Assembly: GCA_036397875.1 (NCBI GenBank)
Contig: DASWIC010000008.1
Coordinates: 1-52,358 of the forward strand
Source: SG8-41 sp036397875
Lineage (GTDB): Bacteria > Pseudomonadota > Gammaproteobacteria > Burkholderiales > SG8-41
Direction: 5' to 3'
Length of the DNA: 52,358 bases
A program made the translations under genes and the position numbers. The notes below the pieces were generated by a model that did not search any database, had not been told where the DNA came from, and saw only the letters and a program-made list of their open reading frames with translations. Positions 27,573-36,464 of the stretch are shown here, one piece after another (positions within the stretch are counted from its first letter, which is position 1; every line of letters starts with the position of its first letter).

Positions 27573-28341
27573 GGAAGCCCATCATCGCGTCGTTGAACAC
27601 CCGCGTCTGCTCGATGTTCGAGAGGTGAGCGGCGGAGGGGATGATCTTCAGCTCCGAGCCCTTCAGGTTCTGGTGAATTGCCCGCGCCGCCTCCGGCGGC
27701 GTGCCGTGGTCCTGCTCGCCCACCATGACGAGCGCCGGACACTGGATCTCCTTCAGCCGGTCGAGGTAGTCCACTTTCGAGATCGCGTGGCAGCAGCCGA
27801 CGAAGCCGGCCACGGGGGTGTTGCGGATATCGTTGCCGATGCGCGCCATCACGTCCTGGTGCGTTTTGCGGTAGGGCTCGGTGAACCAGCGCCCGAGCGT
27901 GCCTTCGACCAGCGCGTCCATGCCTTTCTGCTGCGCGTTCTGGATGCGCTCGCTCCACATCTTGGCCGCATCGGGCGGACGGCGGCTCGTGGTGTCGGCG
28001 AGCACCATGCTCTGAAAGACGCCTGGATACTTGAGCGCAAACGCCTGGCCGATCATGCCGCCCATCGACAGTCCGACCCAGTGCGTCTCGCGGATCTTGA
28101 GCGCGACGAGCAGTCCCTTGACGTCGTCGGCGAGCTGCTCGAGCGTGTACTCGCCGGCGGGCGCGCTCGATTCGCCGTGGCCGCGCGTATCGTAGCGCAG
28201 CACCTTGAACTTTTTCGTGAGCACCGGCATCTGCGGATCCCACATGTGGAGGTTGCAGGCGAGCGAATGGCTTATGGTGAGCCACGGCCCGCTGCCTTCG
28301 ATCTCACAGTGGATTTCGATGCCGTTGGCCTTGGCCTTCAT
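27553..28341 (-). CDS. Alpha/beta hydrolase, 3-oxoadipate enol-lactonase-like
   Basis: Cytosolic hydrolase of 262 aa. Catalytic triad: nucleophile Ser in GLSMGG (about residue 93), Asp in MVGEQDHGTPP, His in SAAHLSN. The oxyanion segment is HSLACNLHMWDPQMP. Overall spacing and length are those of the PcaD branch, but neighbouring protocatechuate genes are absent, so activity on another enol-lactone or ester is equally possible. It is a single gene with its own promoter-like element and 84 non-coding bases to the protease gene upstream. Confidence 0.85.
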   Translation of the reverse strand: MKAKANGIEIHCEIEGSGPWLTISHSLACNLHMWDPQMPVLTKKFKVLRYDTRGHGESSAPAGEYTLEQLADDVKGLLVALKIRETHWVGLSMGGMIGQAFALKYPGVFQSMVLADTTSRRPPDAAKMWSERIQNAQQKGMDALVEGTLGRWFTEPYRKTHQDVMARIGNDIRNTPVAGFVGCCHAISKVDYLDRLKEIQCPALVMVGEQDHGTPPEAARAIHQNLKGSELKIIPSAAHLSNIEQTRVFNDAMMGFLNRVAR

Positions 28342-28378
28342 CGCTGTCTCCCTGTTGTCGCGAAAAGTACGAGCCGCC

Positions 28379-28384
28379 AGTATA
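28379..28384 (-). promoter_or_regulatory. Candidate -10 element of the hydrolase gene
   Basis: TATACT on the minus strand, inside a small palindrome CCAG-N8-CTGG, 38 nt before the start codon. The -35 is weak. Confidence 0.35.
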
Positions 28385-28425
28385 GATTCTGGTACTCCGG
28401 ACGCAAAACACCAGAATGATGGAAT

Positions 28426-29784
28426 CTAGCGGACGATGATGGTGACGTTGAAATCGCCGCGCACCAGCGACACGGAGTAGCCGCCCTTCGCGCCGGCCGC
28501 GGCTTTCTGGAATGCGGCGAGCGTCTGCACCCGGCGGCGGTTCACCGCGTAGATGATGTCGGCGGGCCGGAAGCCCGCCTGCCAGGCGCGGCTCCCCTGT
28601 TCCACGTCGGCGACCACCAGTCCGCCGCCCTTCAGCCGCTGGTAGAGCGGGCTCCCGCGCTCGATTTCCACCACGCTCATGCCCGGCAGCTGCGGCACGG
28701 CCCTGCCTTCGGCGCTTGCCGGGTCCTGCGGCGGCGCGATGGTGGCGCGAATGTTGCGCGCTTGTTTCCCGCGTAGCACCCGCAGCTCGATCTCCTCGCC
28801 CACCGGCGTCAGCCCCAGCCGCGCCCGCAGCTCCGCGGCCGCGCGCACCGGGCGGCCGCCCAGGGCGACCACCACGTCGCGCTCGCGCAGCCCCGCCTTG
28901 TCCGCGGGGGACCCGGCTTCGACCCCGGAGATCACGACGCCTTCGGCGGCGCTGACTCCGAGCTTCTTCGCGATATCGGGAGTGAGGTCCACCATCTCGA
29001 CGCCGAGCCGCCCGCGCCTGACCTCGCCGAAGCGCGCGATCTGGGCGAGCACCGCGCGCGCCATGTTGGATGGCACCGCGAAGCCGATGCCGACGTTGCC
29101 GCCCGTAGGGCCGATGATCGCGGAATTGATGCCGACCAGCTCGCCGCGCAGGTTGATGAGCGCGCCGCCGGAATTGCCGGGATTGATCGAGGCATCGGTC
29201 TGGATGAAATCCTCGAAGCCTTCCGGCGAGAGGCCGCTCCTGCCGAGCGCGCTCACGATGCCGGAAGTGACCGTCTGCCCGATCCCGAACGGGTTGCCGA
29301 TCGCGATCACGTAATCGCCGACCTGCAGCGTGTCCGAATCGCCGATGCGGATCGCGGACAGGCCGCTGGCATCGATCTGGAGCACGGCGATATCCGTCCC
29401 GGGATCGGTGCCGACCAGCTTTGCCGGCAGCTGGCGGCGGTCCTTCAACGTGACGAGCACCTGCTCGGCATTGCGGATCACGTGGTGGTTGGTGATCACG
29501 TAGCCGCGCGCGGCGTCCACGATGACCCCCGAGCCCGCGGCCTGCTCCTGCCGCTGCGGCCGGTCGGGGAGATCAAAGAAGCGGCGGAAGAACGGATCGG
29601 CGAACAGCGGATTCGATTCGAGCGGCGAGCGCGTGATGACCGAGATGTTCACGACCGCCGGCGTCACCTCGTTGACCAGCGGCGCCAGCGTCGGCATCCC
29701 CCGCGCGTCCGTCGCGGGCTGCGCCGCCTGCGACGCCGCGCCCATGGAAGTCACTAATGCCAACAGGAACGCGAAGCGGGACAT
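28426..29784 (-). CDS. DegP/DegQ-like periplasmic serine protease (S1C, two PDZ)
   Basis: Quality-control protease and chaperone of the envelope; 452 aa. A signal peptide (FAFLLALVTSMGAASQA) is followed by a trypsin-like domain with His101 (TNHHVI), Asp131 (TDIAVLQI) and Ser205 (INPGNSGGAL). The first PDZ domain spans about 265-350 (VVISGVEAGSPADKAGL), the second about 370-450 (GGLVVADVEQGSRAWQAGF). The start at 29784 is preferred because the frame upstream runs through a heptamer repeat that would add a non-signal stretch. Family members named MucD, DegP or DegQ cannot be separated by eye. Confidence 0.9.
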   Translation of the reverse strand: MSRFAFLLALVTSMGAASQAAQPATDARGMPTLAPLVNEVTPAVVNISVITRSPLESNPLFADPFFRRFFDLPDRPQRQEQAAGSGVIVDAARGYVITNHHVIRNAEQVLVTLKDRRQLPAKLVGTDPGTDIAVLQIDASGLSAIRIGDSDTLQVGDYVIAIGNPFGIGQTVTSGIVSALGRSGLSPEGFEDFIQTDASINPGNSGGALINLRGELVGINSAIIGPTGGNVGIGFAVPSNMARAVLAQIARFGEVRRGRLGVEMVDLTPDIAKKLGVSAAEGVVISGVEAGSPADKAGLRERDVVVALGGRPVRAAAELRARLGLTPVGEEIELRVLRGKQARNIRATIAPPQDPASAEGRAVPQLPGMSVVEIERGSPLYQRLKGGGLVVADVEQGSRAWQAGFRPADIIYAVNRRRVQTLAAFQKAAAGAKGGYSVSLVRGDFNVTIIVR

Positions 29785-29800
29785 TACAGTCGCCCTACCA

Positions 29801-29835
29801 TCCATGATCCATGATCCACGATCCATGATCCACCT
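29801..29835. repeat. Period-7 tandem repeat (TCCATGA) upstream of the DegP-like gene
   Basis: Heptamers TCCATGA, TCCATGA, TCCACGA, TCCATGA, TCCACCT, between the protease start and the stop of the next gene upstream. Confidence 0.85.
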
Positions 29836-29843
29836 TCCAACCC

Positions 29844-31859
29844 CTATTTTAGGATCTTGAACAGATTGTTGAAATCATCCGTCCACACCCCCAGCCCGGG
29901 AATGTCGCCGATTTCGCTCGTGAACCTGGCGATCTCCGGGCGCTCGAGCAGGGTCCGGTCGCGCGTGGCGAGCACCCAGTCGGTGCGGGCGAGATCGCTT
30001 TCTTCCGCGTCGTCCGCGATCAGGGCGACCCGCAGCGCGTGCTCGCCGGCGATGCGCTTCACTACCGGCGCGAGATCGAGGAAGCGGTTGGTGACGTGGA
30101 ACGCGATCACGCCGCCCGGCTTCATGTGGCGGAGGTAGACCGCCAGCGCCTCACGCGTGATGAGGTGGACCGGGATCGAGTCGCTCGAGAATGCGTCGAT
30201 CACGAGGAGATCGTAGTCCTGGGACGGCTCGCGCTCCATCGACAGCCGCGCGTCGCCCAGGACGTGCTCGATTTTCGCGCCGCTGTCGGCGAGGAAGGTG
30301 AACTCGCTCGTCGCGACCGTCACCACCTGCGGATTGATCTCGTAGAAGCGATAGACGTCGCCCGGACGCCCGAACAGCGCGAGCGTGCCGGTGCCGAGCC
30401 CGACGACTCCCACGCGCAGGGGCGCGCCTTCGAGCGCCTTGATCACGCGCGCAATCCCGGATGTCGCGCCGTAATAGGTCGTCGGCTCGCCGCGGCGGCC
30501 CGGTGCCCGGTACTGCTCGCCGTGCATGATCACGCCGTGCATCAGGCGCCGCACCGCGTCCTCCTCGCCGTCGGCGCCGACGTCCTTCACGCGCAGGGTG
30601 CCGTAGAAATTGCGCGTCATGACGCGCGTGTCGCGGGCGAGGTCCCAGATATACGCGTAGGCGTGGTAGCCGGTGAAGCCGAGCGCCGCGAGCGCGAGCA
30701 TCGGCACCGCCGAGTGCAGGGCGCGCGTGACGAAGGCCGCGATCAGCAGCGTCACGATCAGCCCCACGCCGAACTCGTAGTAGGTGTTGAAGAGCTTGAC
30801 GGCGACGAGGCCCACCGCGATGCCGCCGAGCGCCCCGCCCAGCGCCACCATGAGATAGAAGCTCGTGAGATAGCGCGGCACGGGTTTTCTGGCGGCGAGC
30901 TCGCCGTGGAAGAACATGCACATCACGAAGAGCCCGACCAGGTTGAGGGGAACGGCTTCCTTGATGTCCGCGATGCCGCGCTCCTCGTGCAGCGCCCACG
31001 CCATCGCGCACACGATCGCGAGCAGCGGCACGATGAAGATGCGCTGCTGGTACCATCCGCGCCCCTCGAAGCACAGGATGAAGGTGACGAGGTAGAGCGT
31101 CAGCGGCAGGATCCACAGGAACGGCACCGAGGCGATGTCGTGCGTGATGTGGTTGGTCACGGCTAGCAGCATGAACGCGCCCATGCCGGAGAGCAGCAGC
31201 CACGCCGCGTAGTCGCGCGGCCCGGGCGGCGGCACTGGATCCGGCGCCGTGGCCGTCTCGTGCGCGCCGGCGGCCGCCCGTCCGCGCAGGCTGAAGAGCG
31301 CCGACGCCGCGCACAGCGCCGCAAACGCGACATAGGCCGCGCTCCAGCCCCATGACTGGACCGCGGTGGTGATCCAGGGCTCGAACGCGAAGGGGTAGGA
31401 GAGCAGGGCGAGCAGCGAGCCGAAGTTGGACAGCGCGAACAACCGGTACACGGTGCCGGCGGGAAAGGTGCGCGCGAACCATGCCTGTACCAGCGGGCCG
31501 GTGGTGGAGAGCAGGAAATAGGGCAGCCCTATGGTGACCGTGAGCAGTCCGAGGATGCGCCACGTCGGGTCCTCGTCACCGGCGGGCTTCCAGCCAGTGT
31601 CTGAAACGATGGGGAGCGAGGCGAGGCTTGCGGCAAGGAGGACGACGTGCAGCACCACCTGCCGGCGCGCGGAGAGCTTGCGCGTCGTCCAGTCCGAGTA
31701 GGCGTAGCCCGCGAGCAGCAGGAACTGGAAGAAGACGAGGCAGGTGGTCCACACCGCGGCCGAGCCGCCGAACCACGGCAGAATCTGCTTGGCGATGATC
31801 GGCTGGACCAGGAACAGCAGGAACGCGCTCGTGAAGATCGTAAGGGCGTAGAGAACCAT
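29844..31859 (-). CDS. Fused membrane / spermidine-synthase-like protein
   Basis: 671 aa. The first about 430 residues hold roughly a dozen hydrophobic segments. The C-terminal part is a SAM-dependent methyltransferase-fold (spermidine synthase-like) domain with VGVVGLGTGTLALF, RFYEINPQVV, GDARLSMEREPSQDYDLLVIDAFSSDSIPVHLIT. Such fusions are widespread and annotated as fused MFS/spermidine synthase; aminopropyl transfer has not been shown for most of them. The start is placed at 31859 (MVLYALTIFTSAF). The frame is open 62 codons further upstream, but those codons come from a REP palindrome and give a typical repeat-derived peptide. Confidence 0.82.
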   Translation of the reverse strand: MVLYALTIFTSAFLLFLVQPIIAKQILPWFGGSAAVWTTCLVFFQFLLLAGYAYSDWTTRKLSARRQVVLHVVLLAASLASLPIVSDTGWKPAGDEDPTWRILGLLTVTIGLPYFLLSTTGPLVQAWFARTFPAGTVYRLFALSNFGSLLALLSYPFAFEPWITTAVQSWGWSAAYVAFAALCAASALFSLRGRAAAGAHETATAPDPVPPPGPRDYAAWLLLSGMGAFMLLAVTNHITHDIASVPFLWILPLTLYLVTFILCFEGRGWYQQRIFIVPLLAIVCAMAWALHEERGIADIKEAVPLNLVGLFVMCMFFHGELAARKPVPRYLTSFYLMVALGGALGGIAVGLVAVKLFNTYYEFGVGLIVTLLIAAFVTRALHSAVPMLALAALGFTGYHAYAYIWDLARDTRVMTRNFYGTLRVKDVGADGEEDAVRRLMHGVIMHGEQYRAPGRRGEPTTYYGATSGIARVIKALEGAPLRVGVVGLGTGTLALFGRPGDVYRFYEINPQVVTVATSEFTFLADSGAKIEHVLGDARLSMEREPSQDYDLLVIDAFSSDSIPVHLITREALAVYLRHMKPGGVIAFHVTNRFLDLAPVVKRIAGEHALRVALIADDAEESDLARTDWVLATRDRTLLERPEIARFTSEIGDIPGLGVWTDDFNNLFKILK

Positions 31860-31928
31860 CCGGCGGGCGCGCGCGAAAAAGCGCGTATTATACGGCGCGA
31901 AACGAATCGACTGCGGCGCCTGCCAAGT

Positions 31929-32013
31929 GTCATTCCCGCGGAGGCGGGAATCCAGTAAGCCGTTGAGGCGACCTGCGGCGGGTTTTCTGGACTCCCGCCT
32001 TCGCGGGAGTGAC
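31929..32013. repeat. Pair of inverted REP elements (CCCGC-n-GCGGGA type)
   Basis: Two palindromes in opposite orientation: GTCATTCCCGCGGAGGCG and following bases (31929-31955), and its mirror (31987-32013). They form the intergenic region between two divergent genes. Single related copies occur at 39555-39580 and 43800-43827. Confidence 0.8.
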
Positions 32014-32014
32014 G

Positions 32015-32923
32015 ATGGGGCTTCGACCGCTCGGCAATCGTGCAAATCCAGTGAATTCTGCCCATTTAACCTTTCCAGTCGTGCTCGCGTTGACGGCGGC
32101 GGTGTCGTGGTATGGCGACGCCCGGGCCGCGTGCCCGAGCCACGAGCGGATCAACACCATCCTGCGCTTCCTCGAGTCGCGGGAGCCCCTGCGCGGCCTC
32201 CGCGCCGATCTCTCGATGCAGGACGCGGAGTGCGGGCGCCGGCGCCTGGTCGAGAAGCTGGAGTCGACCGAGAACCGCATCGTCGGCTACAAGGCAGCAC
32301 TCACGAACGCGAACATCCAGGCGCGGTTCGGCGTGACGAGCCCGGTCCGTGGCGTGCTGCTCGCGAAAATGCTGCTTGCCGACGGCGCGGAAGTGCCCGC
32401 GAATTACGGCGCGCGCCCGGCGTTCGAGGCTGACCTGCTCGTGGAAGTGACGGGCGAGCCGCTGCCCGGGGCCAGGACGCCCGCCGGCGTGCTGCGCACG
32501 ATCACGCGCGTGATGCCGTTCATCGAGCTGCCGGATCTCGGGGTTGCCGAGGGCGAGAAGCTGACCGCGCCGCTTCTGACGTTTCTCAACGCAGGCGCGA
32601 GGCTTGGCGTGGTGGGCAAGCCGATACGGGTGGCGGCGACACCGGCGTTTGCCGACGCGCTTGCGAACATGCGCGTGGTGGTGACCGACCAGCACGGCAA
32701 GGAACTCGCGCGCGGGCGCGGGTCGGCGATTCTCGGTCACCCGCTCAACGCGGTCATGTGGCTGCACGAGGACCTCGCGCGCGGGCGCGTGCGGCTGAAG
32801 CCGGGCGACGTGCTGAGCCTGGGCTCCTTCACGCCGCCGCTCAAGCCGAAGGCGGGAATGACGGTGACGGTGCGCTACGAGGGGCTGCCGGGGAATCCCG
32901 CAGTTACCGTGCGATTCCGGTAG
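32015..32923 (+). CDS. Exported 2-keto-4-pentenoate hydratase-like (FAH superfamily) protein
   Basis: About 302 aa. The body matches the MhpD/DmpE hydratase fold: IVGYKAALTNANIQARFGVTSPVRG, FEADLLVEV (metal-binding acidic residues), MPFIELPD and the C-terminal GDVLSLGSFTPPLKPKAG. Unusually for enzymes of cytosolic catechol meta-cleavage, a hydrophobic signal-like segment ending in ARAA (LTFPVVLALTAAVSWYGDARAA) precedes it, so export is predicted. The start is uncertain: ATG 32015 is used, while GTG 32009 lies within the REP and GTG 32051 is also in frame. Substrate and physiological role are unknown. Confidence 0.75.
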   Translation: MGLRPLGNRANPVNSAHLTFPVVLALTAAVSWYGDARAACPSHERINTILRFLESREPLRGLRADLSMQDAECGRRRLVEKLESTENRIVGYKAALTNANIQARFGVTSPVRGVLLAKMLLADGAEVPANYGARPAFEADLLVEVTGEPLPGARTPAGVLRTITRVMPFIELPDLGVAEGEKLTAPLLTFLNAGARLGVVGKPIRVAATPAFADALANMRVVVTDQHGKELARGRGSAILGHPLNAVMWLHEDLARGRVRLKPGDVLSLGSFTPPLKPKAGMTVTVRYEGLPGNPAVTVRFR

Positions 32924-33039
32924 CGACGACACTCGCCCCCGGTCACTTGTCGGCCGTCGCGCGGTTTAAGATAGGCGGGAATCGGGTGTTCCAGGGTTGA
33001 GACGAAAATCGCGGTTGGCGGCACTGAAAGGAGGGACAG

Positions 33040-33450
33040 ATGAATACTAAGCGTTGGTTGCTGGCGAGCGTGGCGGTATTCGTGGTGATCATGGTGCTGG
33101 AATTCGTCATCCACGGCGTGCTGCTGCAAGGCGTGTACCAGCAAACGCCATCGGTATGGCGGACGCAGGCGGACATGCAGCGCCTGATGTGGATTTTCTG
33201 GGTGGGCTACCTGGTCTTCGCGCCGTTCTTCGTGTTCATCTACACGAAAGGCTACGAGAAAGGCAAGCCGGGCCTGGGGCAGGGATTTCGTTTCGGCCTG
33301 TACGTGGGAGCGATGCTGTCGGTGCTGCACGGCTTCGGCTGGTACGTGATTCTGCCGATTTCGCTGGCGCTTTCCTTCTACTGGTTCGTGGCGATTCTCG
33401 TCGAGTCCATCGCAATGGGAATTGCTGCGAGTCTGGTGTATCACGACTGA
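33040..33450 (+). CDS. Small four-helix membrane protein, function unknown
   Basis: 136 aa with hydrophobic segments at about 5-30, 48-68, 85-105 and 108-132. It has a very good ribosome site (AAGGAGG at 33028-33034, 5 nt before the ATG). Features such as EFVIHGVLLQGVY at the end of helix 1 and a short charged loop YTKGYEKGKPG are seen, but I do not recognise a named family with confidence. It appears to be a single gene; 190 bases follow before the next one. Confidence 0.75.
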   Translation: MNTKRWLLASVAVFVVIMVLEFVIHGVLLQGVYQQTPSVWRTQADMQRLMWIFWVGYLVFAPFFVFIYTKGYEKGKPGLGQGFRFGLYVGAMLSVLHGFGWYVILPISLALSFYWFVAILVESIAMGIAASLVYHD

Positions 33451-33570
33451 ACGACCGGCGGTTGAGGACGGAAGGGCTTTCCGGACCGGAATTCCGGCGG
33501 ATCGGGCAAGTTTCCCGGAGGGTCGGTCATTCGCGCAACCATCCCGCTTGCGTAAACTCCACCCGCAATT

Positions 33571-33609
33571 GAGGCGCCGTTGGCCGGCGTAGGCTGGCCG
33601 CGGCGCCTC
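33571..33609 (+). promoter_or_regulatory. GC-rich leader hairpin before the TTC38-like gene
   Basis: GAGGCGCCG-tt-GGCC pairs with GGCCG-c-GGCGCCTC around a short loop, ending 31 nt before the start codon at 33641. There is no T-run, so it may be a leader structure or attenuator rather than a terminator. Confidence 0.35.
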
Positions 33610-33640
33610 TCTTCACTCAATCAGATACGGGAGAAATGCG

Positions 33641-34957
33641 ATGAAGGACTCGGTGGGGTATGAAGTCAGCGGAGCGGGCGCGCAAAGCCTGGACGCCCTG
33701 GAGCACGGTCTGCACGAGATGCGCTGCTACATCGGCGACCCGGTTGCCACGGTGGAGCGCGCGCTTGCGGGCAGCCCGGAATTCGTGATGGGGCATGTCC
33801 TGAAGGCGTACCTGCATTTGCTGGGAACGGAGCCCGGGGGTCTCCCTGTGGCGCGCGCAGCGCATGAAACGGCGCTGGCGCTTCCCGCGAATGACCGCGA
33901 GCGCCGCCACCTGCAGGCGATCGGCCACGTGACGGCGGGGCGCTGGCGCGCGGCCGGCAGGGCGCTCGAGGATCTCAGCGTGAAGTATCCGCGCGACGCC
34001 CTCGCGCTGCAGGCCGGGCACGCGATCGACTTCTTCACCGGCGACTCGCGCATGCTGCGCGACCGCATCGCGCGCGCAATGCCGGCGTGGGGGCGGGGCG
34101 TCACCGGCTATCACGCGGTCCTCGGCATGCACGCGTTCGGCCTGGAGGAAACCGGCGATTACGCCCGCGCCGAAGGGCAAGGCCGGCTGAGCGTGGAGCT
34201 GGAGCCGCGCGACGGCTGGGGCCAGCACGCGGTTGCGCACGTGATGGAAATGCAGGACCGCCGCCGCGAAGGCATCGCCTGGATGCGCGACAACGTCGAT
34301 GGCTGGTCGCGCGAGAGCTTCTTCGCCGTGCACAACTGGTGGCATCTTGCCCTGTTTCACCTCGGGCTGGACGAGACGGACGAAGTCCTCGCCCTCTTCG
34401 ACGGACCCATCTACGGCAAGACCTCGCCCGTCATCCTCGAAATGGTGGACGCTTCGGCGTTGCTGTGGCGGCTGCACCTGCGCGGCGTGGACGTGGGAAA
34501 CCGCTGGAAAGTGCTGGCGGACCAGTGGACGCCGGTGGCGACCGCCGGGAACTACGCGTTCAACGACATGCACGCGATGATGGCGTTCGTGGGCGCCGGC
34601 CGGAGCGAGGCCGCCGATGCGGTGCTGGAAGTCCAGCCGGCCGCGCAGGCCGGCCCCGGCGACAACGCGGCGTTCACTCGCGAGGTGGGAAGCGCCGCCA
34701 CCCGGGCTATCAAGGCATTCGGCGACGGTGACTACGCGCAGACTGTCGAGCTGCTGCGGCCGATCCGCAACACCGCGCACCGCTTCGGCGGCAGCCACGC
34801 GCAGCGCGAGCTGATCGACCTCACGCTGATCGAGGCGGCGCAGCGCGCCGGTCAGGATCGGCTCGCCGCGGCGCTCATCGCCGAGCGCACGGACCGCAGC
34901 CGCGAAGTGCCGGTGTCGCGGCGGTTCAGCGCGGGTGGACTCGCCGCAGCCGCCTGA
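33641..34957 (+). CDS. TTC38-like tetratricopeptide protein
   Basis: 438 aa, soluble, helical. It matches the bacterial relatives of tetratricopeptide repeat protein 38: HVLKAYLHLLGTEPGG, the conserved AIDFFTGDSRMLRDRIARAMPAW, GYHAVLGMHAFGLEETGDYARAE, WGQHAVAHVMEMQDRRREGI and NWWHLALFHLGLDE. No enzyme motif is present; a scaffold role is usual for TPR proteins, but the partner is unknown. The start at 33641 follows GGGAGAAATGCG with a GGGAG ribosome site. It converges with the universal stress gene downstream (10-nt gap). Confidence 0.82.
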   Translation: MKDSVGYEVSGAGAQSLDALEHGLHEMRCYIGDPVATVERALAGSPEFVMGHVLKAYLHLLGTEPGGLPVARAAHETALALPANDRERRHLQAIGHVTAGRWRAAGRALEDLSVKYPRDALALQAGHAIDFFTGDSRMLRDRIARAMPAWGRGVTGYHAVLGMHAFGLEETGDYARAEGQGRLSVELEPRDGWGQHAVAHVMEMQDRRREGIAWMRDNVDGWSRESFFAVHNWWHLALFHLGLDETDEVLALFDGPIYGKTSPVILEMVDASALLWRLHLRGVDVGNRWKVLADQWTPVATAGNYAFNDMHAMMAFVGAGRSEAADAVLEVQPAAQAGPGDNAAFTREVGSAATRAIKAFGDGDYAQTVELLRPIRNTAHRFGGSHAQRELIDLTLIEAAQRAGQDRLAAALIAERTDRSREVPVSRRFSAGGLAAAA

Positions 34958-34967
34958 CGCCGCATCT

Positions 34968-35408
34968 TCAACGATAGACGAGCACCGGGATCTTGCAGCC
35001 GGTGATGACGCGTGCGGTGACCGACCCCACCAGCTCGCCGGTGATGCCTTTCATGCCGTGCGAAGCCATCACGATGAGATCGCACCCGGTCTGCGTGGCA
35101 AAGGTGATGATCGCCTCGTGGGGCGACGCGTGGTGCATCGAATACGTCTCGCACGGAACGCCGATGAGGCGCGCCCGGTCGGCAATCAGCTTCAGGAACC
35201 GGTCCGCCTCCTGCTTGGCCATGTCCGCGAGCTCGGGGGCCTTCACCGGGACCGGCGCGTACTCCTCGAACGATTCGGGCTGGCGCTCGACGATGACGTA
35301 GAACCCGGTCACCTTGGCGCCGACGGCTTTCGCGAACTTGAGGCCGCTGTCCACCGCGACCTGCGAAAGCGCCGAGCCATCGGTCGGCAGGAGAATGTGC
35401 GTGTACAT
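34968..35408 (-). CDS. Universal stress protein (UspA family), second copy
   Basis: 146 aa single Usp domain starting MYTHILLPTDGSALSQVAVDSG and ending with the nucleotide-binding pattern in VMASHGMKGITGELVGSVTARVI. It is a different branch from the Usp at 5.3 kb, with a longer loop (FEEYAPVPVKAPELADMAKQ). It starts 29 nt after the stop of the Cys-rich gene upstream and may belong to the selenoprotein operon. The start is set at 35408 by homology; an earlier in-frame start would add a non-family Arg-rich stretch. Confidence 0.9.
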   Translation of the reverse strand: MYTHILLPTDGSALSQVAVDSGLKFAKAVGAKVTGFYVIVERQPESFEEYAPVPVKAPELADMAKQEADRFLKLIADRARLIGVPCETYSMHHASPHEAIITFATQTGCDLIVMASHGMKGITGELVGSVTARVITGCKIPVLVYR

Positions 35409-35437
35409 CGGCCCTCCCTTCTCACGGGTCGGCCCGG

Positions 35438-36451
35438 CTATCTTATCCTGCGGGTCTGCGGCATTCCAGCACCGATGTAGACGTCCTGCGGCCCCGGGCC
35501 GCCGGCGACCGCGAGGTAAAGCTCCTCGGGGCTGCGGGCGCGCCACACCGTCCGGTCATCGCCCCGGCCCGCGGCGCGCTCCGTCGCGGCGAACGCCTCG
35601 GCAAAGTAGCTGACGGGGAGTCGCGCCATCTCCCACAATCGGCTCTGGATGTCACGTTTGGTGAGCCCCGCCTCGTGTAGCGAGCGCGCGTGATTCACCC
35701 CCAGCAGCAGCAGGACGCCGTCCCCGCCGCCGTACATGGGCGGCATGTTGGTCGCGATCTGGCGCAGGATTTCCGCCGGGCCGACGCCTTCGCCGCCCGA
35801 GATGTTGCAGAAGTTGGAGGCCTTGAACACGGTGACGGTGCTCTCTTCGCGCTGGAAGCCGCGGTCCACGTGGAACGGGGTCCAGGGGTTCTCTTCCTCG
35901 TTCTCGCCGCAGAGGTAGGAATAGCGCAGCGGAGAGCCGAAGCTCACCTTGGAATAGACGCCGGGCAGGGCGCCCCCGACGTTGTTCATGATGAGGCGGA
36001 TCGCGCGGCCGATGGTGGCGTTGGCGCGCCATCCCGGGCCGAGACAGCCGGTGCCGCAGTTGATGTCGAGACGGCTGCGCACGGGGCCGTTCACCAGCAG
36101 GAACGGCGTCATGGGATTGGTCGTGACCTGCATGAACTCCAGGGGATAGCTCGGATCGAGCATGCCCTCGACCGCGGCGATGATGAGGGGCATGTACTCC
36201 GGGCGGCAGCCGGCCATGACAGCGTTGACCGCGAGCGCTTCCACCGTCGCGCGCCCCTTGCGCGGCGGAATGAGTCCGATCACCTCGTCCGCCGCGCGGC
36301 CCGACGCGGCGACGAACTGTTGCACGCTCGCGGGCGTTGCGGGAACGATCGGCAGGCCGTCGGTCCAGCCCTGGTCGTAGGCGTGCTCGTAGGCGCGCGC
36401 GAGAAGCTGCTCGACCGACTCGGCCTGAAGCGCCACCCGGGGTTGGGCCAC
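35438..36451 (-). CDS. Conserved Cys-rich protein of unknown function, selenoprotein operon partner
   Basis: 337 aa, no signal peptide or membrane segments. It opens with a helix and the motif GWTDGLPIVPATPASVQQF, seen in a family of uncharacterised bacterial proteins. Five cysteines are notable: Cys82 (AGCRPEY), Cys132 and Cys136 (NCGTGC), Cys181 (YLCGENEEEN) and Cys215 (NFCNISGGEG). Such an arrangement could hold a metal or iron-sulfur centre, or act in thiol redox chemistry; this is inference. It starts 13 nt after the selenoprotein stop, so the two are one transcript. No enzyme function can be assigned. Confidence 0.75.
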   Translation of the reverse strand: MAQPRVALQAESVEQLLARAYEHAYDQGWTDGLPIVPATPASVQQFVAASGRAADEVIGLIPPRKGRATVEALAVNAVMAGCRPEYMPLIIAAVEGMLDPSYPLEFMQVTTNPMTPFLLVNGPVRSRLDINCGTGCLGPGWRANATIGRAIRLIMNNVGGALPGVYSKVSFGSPLRYSYLCGENEEENPWTPFHVDRGFQREESTVTVFKASNFCNISGGEGVGPAEILRQIATNMPPMYGGGDGVLLLLGVNHARSLHEAGLTKRDIQSRLWEMARLPVSYFAEAFAATERAAGRGDDRTVWRARSPEELYLAVAGGPGPQDVYIGAGMPQTRRIR

Positions 36452-36464
36452 CGTCGCGGCTTCC

